The notes: generated from the letters alone by a model not told the origin. A stretch of DNA of 64,000 nucleotides from Mactra quadrangularis (GCA_025267735.1 CM046299.1:16700232-16764231), one strand, 5' to 3'. Counted from the stretch's first letter, positions 35,960 to 49,700 are shown. A program made the numbers and translations.

Positions 35960-36270
35960 ATGTTTGTTTGTTTGTTGGGTTAAATGCTGTAGCAACACAT
36001 TGTATAGGTCATATAACAGCGGTCAGTCAACCTACTCACTCATCCTGCAAACGCTTGAAATCTCTGGATTTAGCTGTTAACCAACTACTAAGCACACACT
36101 TTCACCAGTGACTGACAACTGCCCTACGTAATTAAGAATCATTGGTAGGAGGAAAAATGGCTGTATGAATAATGTCATGACCAAGCTTCATGAAAGTATG
36201 CCCCGCCCGGAAATCAAACGACCCCTCGATCAGTAGACTTGTGTGCTACCAACTGAGCTAGCCAGGCTGC
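35960..36270 (-). repeat. Older tRNA-derived SINE
   Basis: The tRNA-like head is at the high end ('GTGCTACCAACTGAGCTAGC') with a body containing 'GGAGGAAAAATGGCTG' and 'ATGACCAAGCTTCATG', shared with the copy at 6255. No clean target duplication was seen. Confidence 0.68.
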
Positions 36271-37442
36271 TATCTTGTATACATGTATATATTTCTATGA
36301 TTTTCAAACTTATTATCAATTATACTTTAAATTTGTATCTGACAAAAATATAAATAATTATTTGGCAAGAGTTAGATTTCCCAGTGCATTTTCAAGGTAT
36401 TTACCCCAAAAATGGTGTTTCTCATAATAGTCTTTTAGTACTTTTAGTATGTACCATAGCTAGCATTAATTGTCACATTTCAACAAAAATGGTTAAGAGT
36501 AGGTAAGGCCATGCCAAATCAGAATTCTGTATAGCGTCAACTTAAATTTGACAAACATAGGTACCTATTCACAAAAACACACAAACCGAAAATAAAAATA
36601 AAAACATGAATAACATTGTTGCCGAACACAATTTCCCCTGAATTAAATTGTTGTATTGAATCCCGGAACATCAGAATTATTTAAGAAAATTTTACCAACT
36701 ATTTTGTTTTTTATTTTTATTGAGGACTCTAAAACCTATGTGGACACTTAACAAATTTCCAATATGGAATGGACTTAGGTATCTTGCGCACCTTTTTACA
36801 AAAATTTGGAGAATTTTTTTTATTGTTAGTCAAATTCATAACTGTTTTTGGCTAATTGGGATGATTTTTAACATAACATTTTTTTGTATAATAAGGTATA
36901 AAGATCATAATGTATTTTTTTATGATTGTAGGATGTTGACCAGGAGATGTGTGAGATGTATGAACCTATAGACATTTGACAACAATGTGATCCAAGCTAC
37001 ACAAAGATATTTACAAGTTGAAAAAGGATTAGAAGACAAAAGCTAAGATATTTATATTATTTTATGTATTTTGTATTTCTATGAGTCTGATGGCAACCTT
37101 TTTATTTACCTGAATAGATAACAGTGATTATTATTAAATTTGAAATGATGTGATATAAGTTGCTGCCTTAGTCCGTTGCGTTCTTTGATTCAAGATTTCT
37201 ATTAGAGGAGACTGTCTCCGACCACAGGCGATCTTCATCTGTTGATCTTATACATATATATAATACCTATATATATTTATTAGACTAAGAGATGACGGTC
37301 ACTTGTGTCTAAGACTAGCTTACACAGACAGATTTGTTATTCCATATTGCTATATAGAGTAACATTCTAGTCTTGAACATTTATAACTGATTGATAACTT
37401 TGTTAATTTTCTTTTCTATTTAATTGAATATGAGAGCTCAAT

Positions 37443-37494
37443 GAAACACTGTTGTGACTCCATTTAAAAATAAAAGGAGTTACAATAGTGTTTT
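37443..37494. repeat. 52 nt hairpin
   Basis: 'AAACACTGTTGTGACTCC' pairs with 'GGAGTTACAATAGTGTTT' around an AT loop of about 15 nt. Confidence 0.6.
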
Positions 37495-37499
37495 GTTCT

Positions 37500-39800
37500 G
37501 CTCTTAATTTAAGATATACTAAATATGAATAAAAACCACCTGATTAACATTTAGTTAACTTGGTCGTTTTTGTTTGTTTGTTACATCACAGCAAGAACAT
37601 TATTCTAGAACTTGAAGTCTCTTATCTGATTTTCTAAAAAATTGTGTGTATGTAATGCTTTTGGAAATTTAATGATGGTAGATATTTATTAAAGGGAGGT
37701 AACTACGTATTTAATCTATAGAATAGTGATATACTGATTATCTCCCTTTAATTAGTATCAATCATTTCAGATCAAAATTGTTACATGTTTAATTGGTTTG
37801 TTCTGATGCTAGACTTTGTCATTTAAAGGATAAAAGCTGATGGGATACAGGCTTGACTTAGATTGGTTTTACATTGTAATTATGTTAACATGAATTCATG
37901 TTTTTGATTGTCCTTTTAAAATTATTGTTCACATAAAGCCCAAATCCTTTCAAAAGATATATGACAAATACAGTGTCCATCATAAACATTTTAACTTTTA
38001 GGTCTGTTGAACTTGTGATTACTGTTTACTTTGAAATAATTCATTTTCTTTAAATTTTGGTTGTTTTTCTATCTATAACTAAGACTAAATTTTTGACAAC
38101 TACTTTTATTCTTACCTTATGAATTTACAATTTCTTTTTGTTTAAGTAGTGTTTCATTTACTGGTATATATTGAATTTTGATTGTCTTTTGACTTTTGTT
38201 TGCATTGTACCTTAAGTTTCATATTGTTTTACTTCAAGTTTTAGATAGTATATTACACGTTTTCAAATTAATTATTCTATGTATATTTTTAATATGTACA
38301 ATATGTTAACGGTCATTATTTATTATTATAATAGTTTGGTTAAGATTTCAATTATGTCTACTGTATTCTGTCATGCATTTTTTGACCCATATATCCTTTG
38401 TTTTTCATTGTAGACTTATTCTGGATCTCTGGTTTATTGTTTTTTTTAATTTAGGTACAAAAACTTTTTAGTAGTACTATTAAAATTTATGAAATGATAT
38501 TTATTTTTAAATTATTTTTTGGTGGATAAAACTGCTAAAGCATTGTTTGTACCTATGTTAAAAAACATAAACATTTGAGCGCTGGACATTTGTCTATTGA
38601 AAAGTATCTGGAATAATGTTCTTGTCGTGTTGTTATATCCGATAATAAATAAGTCGTTACATCAAATCATGGATTCTGGGGTAGATTATGAGAACGCAAG
38701 GTTTGTGGAACCTGGATATACTGAGGGTTGGTTGTGAGCCCAAGCCCCGGACGTACCGTTGATGTCACTAAGCAAGGTTGGGTGGAGTGTCGTCTGATCA
38801 GAGGGGTCATATGTAATGTTCCTGTTGTCTTGTATTGGCTGGTAAATTTTTATACTTGAACCTAAACAGTGTTGGTTGGGATTTATAGGGATGATAGGGA
38901 GTTGTGTGTATGGGGGGTTGGAAGGGTAGGTGTGTGTGGGAAGGCTGGGTTGTTTATGATGGTGGGGTGAGAAATGGTGTTATCTGAAAGTATCTGAGAA
39001 AGGCTGATGGGTATTCCATGATTTAATACTATCAGAAGTTTGTAATGTTGTACAGTGTATTGTACCCAATAGTGACTGTATGAGGGCTGATCCAAAATTA
39101 GTGGTTTAGTGAGTGACCATTCATTCAGTATTGTTTACTGAATGGCGCTTTAATTTTGTGGTGTCTATATTTGTAGATCTCCTAAGCGTTATAAGTTTAG
39201 CAGGATCTAGAATTTGTGCATTTGATTTATATTTCATTATTTCTAGTATAGTCTGTTTTGGTACAGATATATGCATGGGGTTTAGGATTCATTGTTGACT
39301 AAGCCTATGCATTGGAAATTAGTTCAACACTGAACCTACATGAATGTTGTTTGTGCAAACTGTCTGCTCCTCAGGTTGGACTTAATAATTGTTTTCCCTG
39401 CCTACTGTGAACAATCAAAATTTGACTATATTCAACCTGTCTGTTGATATTCTTTAATAGTTCATTTATACATTTGAAATTTTTGTTCATGTAGTATTAC
39501 ATGTAACTTATTTGTTAAGAAAATGCATACATTTTTGGGTTTCTATGGTTGACTCACTACATGTTCAGACTCTTTACAAATGCAGGGTACAATATGGCTC
39601 CTATGTGAGTCCCTACAATATCATTGCAGCAGAGTCTCTATGCTAGTATTGAGAATCCTACTAGACTCTGGGAAGGAGAATGCTGTATCATTGCAACTGA
39701 AGCTCTTTGAACACTTAATCATTGTCAATCTAGTGTTGACATATATTCTCATATCAATGAGTTCATATGAAACTTGTGCCTAGTGTCGTGGGTATTTTCT
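37500..39800. other. Gene-free AT-rich stretch
   Basis: No exon with recognisable protein similarity. A G-rich patch at 38870-38960 and a GC-rich patch at 38700-38800 stand out from the background but I cannot assign them. Confidence 0.5.
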
Positions 39801-39968
39801 AAAATGTTATTCAACTGTCTGAGGTGCATACATCAACCCCACTGATTTAGATACTCAATACACTATGTCAATACTCATGATTGATTTAGATCAATTGTGG
39901 GTAGTGAGTAGTGAAGTGGGTATTTAAATCAGTGGGGTTTATGTATGCACCTCTTATAGTTGAATAAA
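39801..39968. repeat. MITE with about 40 bp TIRs, copy 1
   Basis: Arms 'GAGGTGCATACATCAACCCC' and 'GGGGTTTATGTATGCACCTC' extend outward through ATTCAACT / AGTTGAAT. A second, more diverged copy is at about 63180-63310. Confidence 0.78.
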
Positions 39969-40645
39969 ATTTAACCATGTACAGTCACCACTGTTATATG
40001 TGGTTAGACTAATGGACAGTATACTCTGTATGCATTTTCTTCAGTTATATGTTGTATAATTTTGGATCATCCCTCGTACAGTCTGTCCTTGTTGAGTCCT
40101 TGATAAGGTTTGGTACATGTGATTTTCTTTTGTCCCTTGATTGGACCCCTTGATCTAGTACAGTTGTACTGTATACATGTACCTATTGTACACTTTAAGT
40201 ATTAAAATGTACAATTCTATATCTAATGATATATTTGCGCTGCAAATGAATCATTTAATCTATGATGAGAAATCCGCTCAGAGAATCACTACTGCCTGTA
40301 GTGTATTCAAAATTCTAGTATTTTGATGATAATTTCGACCAATTATTATCATATTTAGCTATTAATTGTTGTGATTGAATCTTAACTTGTCGATAGCATC
40401 TTGTAAATTTCATTCACTGAATTACTTATTGCCAGGTTTTGATTTTAAGATGATATTTGTCAGCTTTTCATTGATTTATTTATAAATAGGGGTTTCAGTG
40501 GTTGAGTAGTGAAAACCTTTTATTTATGATCTCTTGAACCTTAAATTCTCTCATGTAAATTTAATTCAGGCTTAGATTTTTCATTCTATTTTTTTTTTTT
40601 TTTGGTGTTTAGTATTTTTAAAGCTTCCAAATTTGTTAAGAAAGA

Positions 40646-40930
40646 TAAGCTCATTGGGTATAATATGGTGGTGACTGTGGAGCAAGGTAAAAGCTCCCTC
40701 ATCTATAAGATAGTGATATTATATCTTTTGGGAAGTTCAAAGTTTTTTTCCTAGTTCAGCAATTGATTTTGCTGATTTTTTTTCTTGTAAAAATAATAGG
40801 AAGAATCAAACATCAGTTAAGGTTAATTAAGCTCATCAGATATAATATGGTGGTGCAGTGGACAATGGGTATTAATCCCTCATCTATAAGATAGCGATAT
40901 TATATCTTTTGAGAAGTTCACAGTTTTTTT
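40646..40930. repeat. Tandem pair of hairpin-forming units, locus 1
   Basis: Two related units begin near 40646 and 40826: 'AAGCTCATTGGGTATAATAT', then 'CCCTCATCTATAAGATAG', then 'ATATTATATCTTTT'. Within each, AGATATAATAT-like and ATATTATATCT words are complementary. The pair recurs at 43466. Confidence 0.75.
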
Positions 40931-42640
40931 GTTCAGTATAATTTTATAGACTTTTTTTTACTTTTTTGTAATTATTTTTATTTTGTAATAACAAAGCTGT
41001 TTTTTGTGTCTTTTATTTGTAATTCATTACTTCATATATCATTTTGCTGTTTTTTAATCACTCTTTGTAATTCAAAAGTTAAACTCGCATTATAGATGGA
41101 TCATAAATAAGCAGTTAAGACCACTTGACCACTGGAACCCCTATCTATAAATCAATCAGAGATGTGAAAATCGGACATTTATTTTTGAACTTAATTTTCA
41201 TCTATAGAGTTTTAGACTTAATTTTTTACTGAAATATAGAGTCTATGATGAAAATCGAGCAATCGTTTCATTTCACATTCAAAATGTTAAAGGAATAATT
41301 GAACAGTTTAATGGTTTATAACACTTAAAAATCAATTTACAAGTCCTAGGAGTTCATATTGATGGTGATCCGGCAGGTCTTACCAGGGCTATCTATCTGA
41401 ATTAAACTTTTGTAGTAGGGTCCCTTTGATTTCTTTAGGAAATTGATTTCAATTTACGAATATCAATCATTTGTGACTGAAATCAACAGAAAACTAGAAA
41501 ATTGTCTGACAATTAAGAAGCAACACAAGTATTTGTGCTTGTATTTTACTTGCTTCTTATATTGTTGTAAGCAATGATATATTATTTACATACGCACATG
41601 CAGAACAGTGTCTGTTTGTTATTTCCTAAATGACGGCCTTTTGATGGCCTCAATTGATTTCAAACATTAGGAGTTGGAAACAATTTATTCCTTACATATT
41701 TATGTTACAGAGTATTATGAATATGTTGGGTAAAACTTGTTCCTGCCCCTGTGGCTGATTTCAATTTTCATAATTGTGACAGTTTTGTTTGAAATGCAGA
41801 GTTTTACTTATTGTATTGATGTGAAATGTAGATCATTTAAATGTTTCTTATGAATCATATTATGACATCTAGTACTACATGTACACGTATGATTAAGTTA
41901 TGATATTATACTATTAACTTAGTAGGTGGATATGAATAGCTTGTAGAAATTAGCCTGAGATTAATTCAACAACTAAACTTAGGCTAACTGATTGAATGAT
42001 TGTGAATGATATTCAAATTGTGCTTCTGTCTCGCCGTGCTTCTGACCAAAGTGGTTTGAGGACAATTGGGACATGTAATAGAATAGAGCATTAAATTATA
42101 CTTATGAGTTTAATGAACTAAGTATTTTTAATGCTTCACCAAATTAAATATTATTCATTTTTTGACACAAAGGGGATAATAACTCATTTAACATACTAGT
42201 CTATGACTTTGCAGATATAAGTTGTTAAATAGATCTGATACATTAACATGATTTACATATTGTAATGAATAATGACAAATTTTATGTTTTATAAATATAT
42301 ACATGACTTTGAGAGCTCTTCAATGATTCATTAAAGAATTTAACATAATGAATGATAATTGATTCATAGGCACTTCATCTTGATCTTAATGGCATAACTT
42401 TTAAGATAATTTGAGCTTTATTAGCTTCAAGGGAGATAATTAAAATTATGAATGGTCAATCTCTAAGCAAAGTTACTTCCCCTGAGTAACATTTATGAAT
42501 CTTGTCTTAATACCTTAATATTTTCACAATTGTATTTATGTTCCAATTGATTTTGTTAAGTGTCAGAAAATATCTAAATTTGAAATATAGAAATATAATA
42601 TGTTGTTTGTATAATAGCTGTATCATTCTGAAAACAGCAG

Positions 42641-42851
42641 CTTGTTCAGTTTCCTTGAATGTTCCTAAACATTCTGTAACGGAAGTGTCAGAACAACTCA
42701 ACCCATAGACAACTCAACCCAAGACAACTCAATCTCCTACTAACAGATTGAGTTGTCCCAATTTGAGTTGAGTATTGTACGGGTTGAGTTGTCTTCGGGT
42801 TGAGTTCTCGTATACCAGTAATGTTAGCTAACAGTAGTTACTGAACACAGG
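42641..42851. repeat. ACAACTCAACCC palindromic MITE, copy 2
   Basis: Inverted relative to copy 1 at 21003: 'CTGTAACGGAAGTGTCAG', then repeated ACAACTCAACCC words and complements, then 'GTTAGCTAACAGTAGTTACT'. Ends 'TTGTTCAGTTTCC' and 'GTTACTGAACACAGG' are inverted. Confidence 0.8.
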
Positions 42852-43234
42852 GCTGAAATCTTATAGAAAGCTGTCGTATAGGTTGTCATACATCACACAG
42901 AGGGACATGTTGAGATGACCTTTGTGTTGACCAATAATGCGTAGCTTTCATTTTGACAAAACCCTATTACTTGCATCTTATTTCATAATTTCAATTTTAA
43001 GACTGAGGTATGTGTGAATCTAGCTAATATTATCAATATACCCGGTGTGCTGAAGTCTTAATCAATTTGATCTTTACAAAATAAAACAAAAACCTACCAA
43101 TATTTCATTTGAATTGAACTTTATTAGTTTACAATAGTTTACTGATACCTACTAGTTGTTTAAGTTTTAGGTGTATGTGTGTCTAAAAAATCTTATAATT
43201 TATTAATAAAAGTTTACAATAGTTTATTCTGATT

Positions 43235-43985
43235 AGAGGAACTATTAAAGATCACTGCAGCATGATCAATCTTTTATCAACCAAGTGGTCTAACTATATA
43301 CAATCTTTTGACTCTTCTCTATTGTGAGTTTGATCATGACTTAGAATTATTCTTTATTTATTTGAGAAGTAGAAATTGTTTTATTAATTTTTAGCATAAA
43401 ATTAAGTAAAAGACCTATCACAGAAATAGTAAAATGTGGAATCAAATATCAGTAAAGGTCAGTTTTAAGCTCATTAGGTATAATATAGTGGTGACTGTGG
43501 AGCAAGGTAAAAGCTCCCTCATCTATAAGATAGCGATATTATATCTTTTGGGAAGTTCAAAGTTTTTTTCCTAGTTCATCAATTCATTTGATGTAATAGT
43601 TATAAGTAGAATCAAACGTCAGTTAAGGTTAATTAAGCTCATAAGATATAATATGGTGGTGCAGTGGACAATGTTGATTGATCCCTCATCTATAAGATAG
43701 CGATATTATATCTTTTGAGAAGTTCAAAGTTTTTTTCCCCATTTTAAGACGTTCACATTTTTTTTAATTAAATATAAATTAATTTTTTTTTGTCTATTTC
43801 TTTATTTAAAATCATCATTCTCTAGCTAAAATGTCAAAAATCAAAATTTCAGATTCCACATATTTCATTTAGAAATATTCTTTTCAAGCATCAAACTAAT
43901 GGTAGAGAGGGGTCAAAAGATTATATATAGTTTCGATCACTTGATTGATAAAAGATTGATCATGCCTCAGTGTTCTTTAATAGTC
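43235..43985. mobile_element. TIR element holding locus 2 of the hairpin pair
   Basis: An inverted repeat, 'GCATGATCAATCTTTTATCA' near 43260 and 'TGATAAAAGATTGATCATGC' near 43945, extends for roughly 90 bp on each side. Inside are two hairpin units (from 43466 and 43630) nearly identical to those at 40646 and 40826. It looks like a composite non-autonomous DNA element; class unknown. Confidence 0.65.
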
Positions 43986-45765
43986 AAACTTGTTCTGAGT
44001 TTAAGACCCAGCCATCAGCTTGTGCGATATTGTTGAGTTGATCCGAAATCTTAAGGGGGACTTATTCCTTCTTTCATAAAAGTTATGCATTGTCTTGTAA
44101 AAATCCAGCTTGTATTAGATAAGACTGATTTGACTCTCTGACTAAAACCCATAGCATGAAAACAAAGGCTGATAAAAAAAATTTATTTCTTCCTTTTTTT
44201 TATTGAAAAATAATAACTACTGTAATACCTACTGGTAATAGTATTCTATTTTTTTCTAATTCACAATTTTTCATTCCCTCATATTCATTGTAAAATCTTA
44301 CTTAATTTTGCAGGGTAACAAACACTTCCTGTACACTCTGAGCTCATTAGCTCTAGTATTGATTATATCCATAATTTTTCTTACAATAACCAATAATTGA
44401 TTTCTTTGAATCCATGGTTAATTAAATTCTGGTTATCTCCCTTGTATCAAGTATAAAATATTACATTTTTGTTGAAACTTTTTTTATACTTTTTTTGTAA
44501 ACTGAAGTTCATTTACTTTGGTGATTTCTGTGATAATGAAGTTAATTGACTTTTTTCATTGTGCTGTACACTTAGAAACTTTAGATGTTGGTGTTACTTG
44601 TCGGCCCAGATTGCTAGCTCCATGATATTCTAATTTATATGTTATGTATGAACTAGAGTATCATCGAGCTAGTGACCTGTCCGTGTAAGTATAAGCGCTG
44701 GTATAGGGTGCATATAATAAAACTTACAAGAGCACCTCATGAATTTCAAATGGTGTACAGCAGGTCTTATACTGGATTTTTGATAAATTGAATACTCTGT
44801 ATTATTTGAAGAGAATATCTAGATTTTATATTTATGTAGGCCTACTGACTGACTGAGAAAACATTGGATAACTTAGTAAAAGCAAAGTGTGCCTCATATG
44901 TTTAAACCCATGAAATTCATGATTTACTGTTAAAACAGATTAATAAATGATTAAATGTTCACATTTTTGTGATTCAATGTTTATGTAATAGAAGTATTGT
45001 TTCTTACTTTAAATACAGTAAGCACTCTGTAGCACTCTTCATAAATTTTGTTCTTGTTTTATTAAATAATTGTAACAATTAAGTCATGCAATCAACGCCA
45101 TCACTCTGGTTCCAAAATTGTTTTACCAATATTTACAATACAAATTGAGTAGGCTGTGCCTGTCTAAATGGTACAAGTTTGTATAATTGGTCACTTCAAT
45201 TGTGTACACTCTTAAGTAGTATAGTGTACCAAATATGTCATATTATATTCTGCTGTGCTTTAAGTACACCTTATGTGCAGTTTTTATCCCCCCTCCTAGT
45301 CCCAATTTATTGATGGTGTTTGAAATTTTAATCACTATATCAGTTTACCATTCCATTGTATGGCTGAAAACTTACTCTTTACCATATGATAGAAAATATA
45401 GAGTCAAATTCTATGATAGTCATACATAAATTTGAAAGTATTGAACAACATAATATTTTGTCTATTGTCAACTTAATTTTTTCTATTCTGGTTTAAAATA
45501 CTTTGAAATGTAGAAACTAGATTAGATCTTTGAAAGAAACTATAATTTTACATTACAGTGGTGAATAACACTATTACTAATCATGGTTGACATCAATGCT
45601 TGAAAATGAAATGAATCTAAGAAAGTTGATCAAATGAAATAAATATAAAAAACAAATAATATGTACAAAAAATTATGGATTCAAGCGAATATAAAAAGAA
45701 AAAAAAAGATTGATCCATGATAATGTATATAAAATATATAAATGATCATAAAAAAGAGAAAAGAA

Positions 45766-45884
45766 AAAACAATCCAAGTAATCTAGTGAAGGACCCAGTA
45801 AATTCTGGGGGGGTAGCAAGATCGGACTGTAATGAAAATCTGAGTAATCTAGTGAAGAACCCAGTAAATTCTGGGGGGATAGCT
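45766..45884. repeat. 66 bp minisatellite, two copies
   Basis: Units share 'GTAATCTAGTGAAGGACCCA' and 'GTAAATTCTGGGGGG', joined by 'ATCGGACTGTAATGAAAATC'. The same unit recurs 3.7 kb away at 49449. Confidence 0.85.
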
Positions 45885-46137
45885 TTAACATGAAGTCTTG
45901 TTATTAAAAAAAAACTGCTTCTGATTTAGAAATAAAGCTCTAAAACTATTTTTGATCAGGTATATTAAACATTAAATGATAAAAATAGTGTGCTAACTCT
46001 GATAACTTCCTGTTAGTGAAACAGCTTTCAAATCTACTGTTGATGAAATTATCTTCATGTTTTGGCTTTAAATATGATAAAATAAATTTACTAGTAATTT
46101 GAAGAAAACATATTTCTGATGATTGATGTATAACCCA

Positions 46138-46795
46138 TTGTGTGTTGGTTATATACTTATCAGTGAAGAAATATTGTTGTTACCAACATACTGGTCTTTG
46201 AATTTATTTGTCTTGATGATTAAATTACTTTCACTGCGCAAGAGAGTAATTTAATTATCAGATAAGTATATTCATAGACCAAAATGTTGGTAACCTATCA
46301 GCATATTGGACTTCAAATATATTTTTCTCAATAATTAAATTACTTCCACTGCGCAAGAGAGTAATTTAATTATTGGGAAGAGTATGTTCATTGACCAATA
46401 TGTTGGTAGCGCATCAGCATATTGGACTTCGAATATATTTTTCTCAATAATTAAATTACTTCCACTGCGCAAGAGAGTAATTTAATTATTGGGAAGAGTA
46501 TGTTCATTGACCAATATGTTGGTAGCATGTTAACATATTGGACTTTGAATATATTTTTTCTGACAATTAAATTACTTCCACTGCGCAAGAGAGTAATTTA
46601 ATTATTGGGAAGAGTATGTTCATTGACCAATATGTTGGTAGCATGTTAACATATTGGACTTTGAATATATTTTTTCTGACAATTAAATTACTTCCACTGC
46701 GCATGAGAGTAATTTAATTATTGGGAAGAGTATGTTCATAGACCAATATGTTGGTAGTATTTCTTTCATTGCTAGTATATAACCAATTTACAAGG
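46138..46795. mobile_element. TIR element with internal 116 bp tandem array
   Basis: Ends are inverted: 'GGTTATATACTTATCAGTG' on the left and 'CATTGCTAGTATATAACC' on the right, continuing into ACCAACATACTGGTC / GACCAATATGTTGGT. Between them five units of about 116 bp repeat, each with a stem 'AATTAAATTACT' / 'AGTAATTTAATT' around the loop TCCACTGCGCAAGAG. No ORF. Confidence 0.82.
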
Positions 46796-46799
46796 GTTA

Positions 46800-49700
46800 T
46801 ATGCTAACAAATTAGGAATTACCGCAATTAATTGACTTAAGAACTGGTACCATTACTTTAACTTGTTTTGTTCAAAATTCATATAAGTAGCATATTCTAT
46901 TGAGAAATTATTGTTATTTATAAGTTGTGTTGAAATCTAAGCTAAATCATTGTTCAGGCCATGTTTATAAACACATTGTTTTCATAAAAGAGCTGTAGTT
47001 ATGTAACATAACATCATCACAATGAGTATTTAATCTACTGTTTTAAAATCTTGCTTTAAAATATGCCAAGTTAACATCTTTATCTTACAAAATAGAGTTT
47101 ATAAGTCTAAAACTTAATATTAAATTCCAAGAAATATTTATATTTTATGGCATTTAAATAAATGCCCATTATCAATCAATCAATCAATCAGTACTGTGTT
47201 TGTGTTATAACTTATCCAATACTAGTTCATCCCAGTTTGTGATTTTCCCAACTTTGGCTAATACATAAATAATAACATTTGATAAAACTGTTGAACAAAA
47301 TAATCAATTTGATATTTATATGAAAATACTATGTATTCGGTAAGTTCTAATTCCTTATAAAAAAATTTCAGAGCATCACTCTGTTACTGGATGTGATAAA
47401 TAGATAATATTGAGAATAAAACACAGGTATTTTAATAAATAAATCTAAATTTGTATAAAATTATTGGTACAATGTATTAATTTACATTGAATGAAATTAA
47501 TTGTCTGTATTGTTATTAACTAACTTAATTTACTAACTTTATAGAATGCAAGGTCACATTTTTGGACAGTAAAGATTATTATATAATATCAGAAAATGAA
47601 TAAATATACTTTAAAAGATTGTTGTAACATTTTGATGCCAAATAATGTCCAACCCTTCATGTTTACTTCAATTCAAAGTTATGTTTGACTTCCTTGTCTG
47701 TATGGTATGTATCATTGCTGTAAAATTGTTATTGATGCTAAAATAGTGAACTAATATATACATTTCCTGCATTTGTATTGCTTATTACAGTGCAGTTCCA
47801 TAGATGAGATCACATGAGAATCAAAAATTAATGATATTGAATAAAGTCATTACTTGTTTGTCATTCAGTCAAAATATTCACCCCAATACCTTTGAGAAGA
47901 GTATGCTAAGTCTGGCCGTGTAAAGTCAATGTTCATATATATAATGCTACATATTTATAGAATGATAGTCATACCTTCACTTAATGTATCTAACAAGATG
48001 TAGTTATTGTACATCATTTGATGATTTTTTGTTAATACAAATCACTATATTAAATTGATATTTCAAAATATATGTAGCTGTCACTAACGATGCTAGGTAG
48101 TGATCTACTATGGCTAAATTACATTGAAAAAAAGAAACAAGAGAAAAATAAGAAATGATAGATGTGAAAGAAATCACAAGAATGAGAAAAATGAGAGAAC
48201 AATGAGTGATCTAGAGACACAAAAGGAATACTTCATGCAAATTTAACCATGTATCAACCATGATTTCCGAGGTGGTTGTACTGTTTAAAATTGCTGAATT
48301 GAAGTGAAATGTGTATAATTGTAAAATGTACAGTAGTCGGGTATAGTATGGGAATCTAGCTAAGGTGCAATTACATATATTATATACATAATGTATTGAA
48401 GTACACAAAGATGAATCCACCAGAAATTTGATTATTTGAAACCTTTACTTGTTTTTCTATTATTAATGCTGTGTGGTAACTTATTTTGTTATTTTGCAGG
48501 AAGAAGGGGGTCACTGAATGTTATTCTTAAATTTCCACTTTAGCAATAATTATTATATGGAAGTGAGTTTTACATGTGCTCATGACTTTTTGTACTTAAT
48601 ATAAAGGTTGATAACTGGTATAAAGAATCATGACTGATGATTTCTATGTATATGACTTTAAAATAAATATGGTGTGATTTATGTAGTGATTCTTTGAAAT
48701 AACTCAGAAATGAGGAGAGAAGTAAACAGATGAAAATAGGTGAATTTTCATATTGAAATTGTAATACTTATAATTGGAAGTCTTCTTCAACTTTTACCTG
48801 AAGTTATGTAACATTGAAGGGGTTGTTACAAAGATTATTCAAACAATCGTGGCAGAATTATGTTACAATAGCTTTTATAATGCTTATTTAATTAACTCGA
48901 ATAGTAAGATTATAAATACATGTATACTATTCATAATTTATCCTGTCTTCATTCTCTACATTTCATACAAATTAATTGCATTTAATTATTCAGTCTTAAT
49001 TTCTTAAGTTTACTTAAATCATCTTAAACAACTAGATTTATAGTTAATTTACAGTTAAGTTAACAGAATTACAAATAATCTTGCTTATTTGTAGTATTTA
49101 GTCAGTCTGCTACTTCCAGATTCTGTTAAAAAGTAAGATAAATTTATTAATCTTGGCATAAATTATAAATTCAGTCAGTTTTATGTTTAATACAATAGTA
49201 TTTTCTAACAAGAAATGTTATGTGGAAACCACATTAAAACCAGATTTTCATCAAGATCTGACCATAAATGACAAAGATATCCAACATATTGAAAACTTTA
49301 ACGCAAAAATTACAAATATTCCATAATTAAGCCAGGTATATAGAGTTGTGGTTATTTCTTGATTCTGTTCATCGCATGGTATGTTATCATTGTTTGAAAT
49401 TTCATAAATATCTGACAATAAATGGCAGAAATATATGGTAAAGACATAATCGGACTGTAATGAAAATCCGAGTAATCTAGTGAAGGACCCAGTAAATTCT
49501 GGGGGGATAGCTAGATCAGACTGTAATGAAAATCCGAGTAATCTAGTGAAGGACCCAGTATATTCTGGGGGGATAGCTAGATCGGAAGATGTCGGCTGTG
49601 TTTAGATGTTAGTTACAATTATAAATTCAAATAGAACTTATTATCACTAAATTTATAAGAAATATGTACTTTAGTAGACTAGTTTCTCTGAGTTGACAGA

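Larger units (their letters stand above)
33819..37060 (+). other. Possible multi-exon transcript, coding status unclear
   Basis: Three segments have good splice context: one starting near ATG 33819 with donor GAG|GTAAGA at 33893 (alternative donor after 33845), one at 34575-34699 between TCTCACAG and GTAAGT, and one from 36932 after GATTGTAG. With the alternative first donor, exons 1 and 2 join in frame but give only a 43-codon peptide with no recognised domain. In the third segment no long frame is open. A non-coding RNA or a 5' UTR is as likely as a protein gene. Confidence 0.25.

Noticed and set aside
38700..38830. GC-richer patch considered as a small structured RNA
   Set aside because: No recognisable snRNA, 5S or tRNA signature and no convincing fold by eye.
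44300..44400. Acceptor-like TTTTGCAG followed by a frame 'GNKHFLYTLSSLAL'
   Set aside because: Short frame, stops after about 28 codons, no donor and no recognised domain; resemblance to the 58431 unit start (GKYFFLSLL) is too slight.
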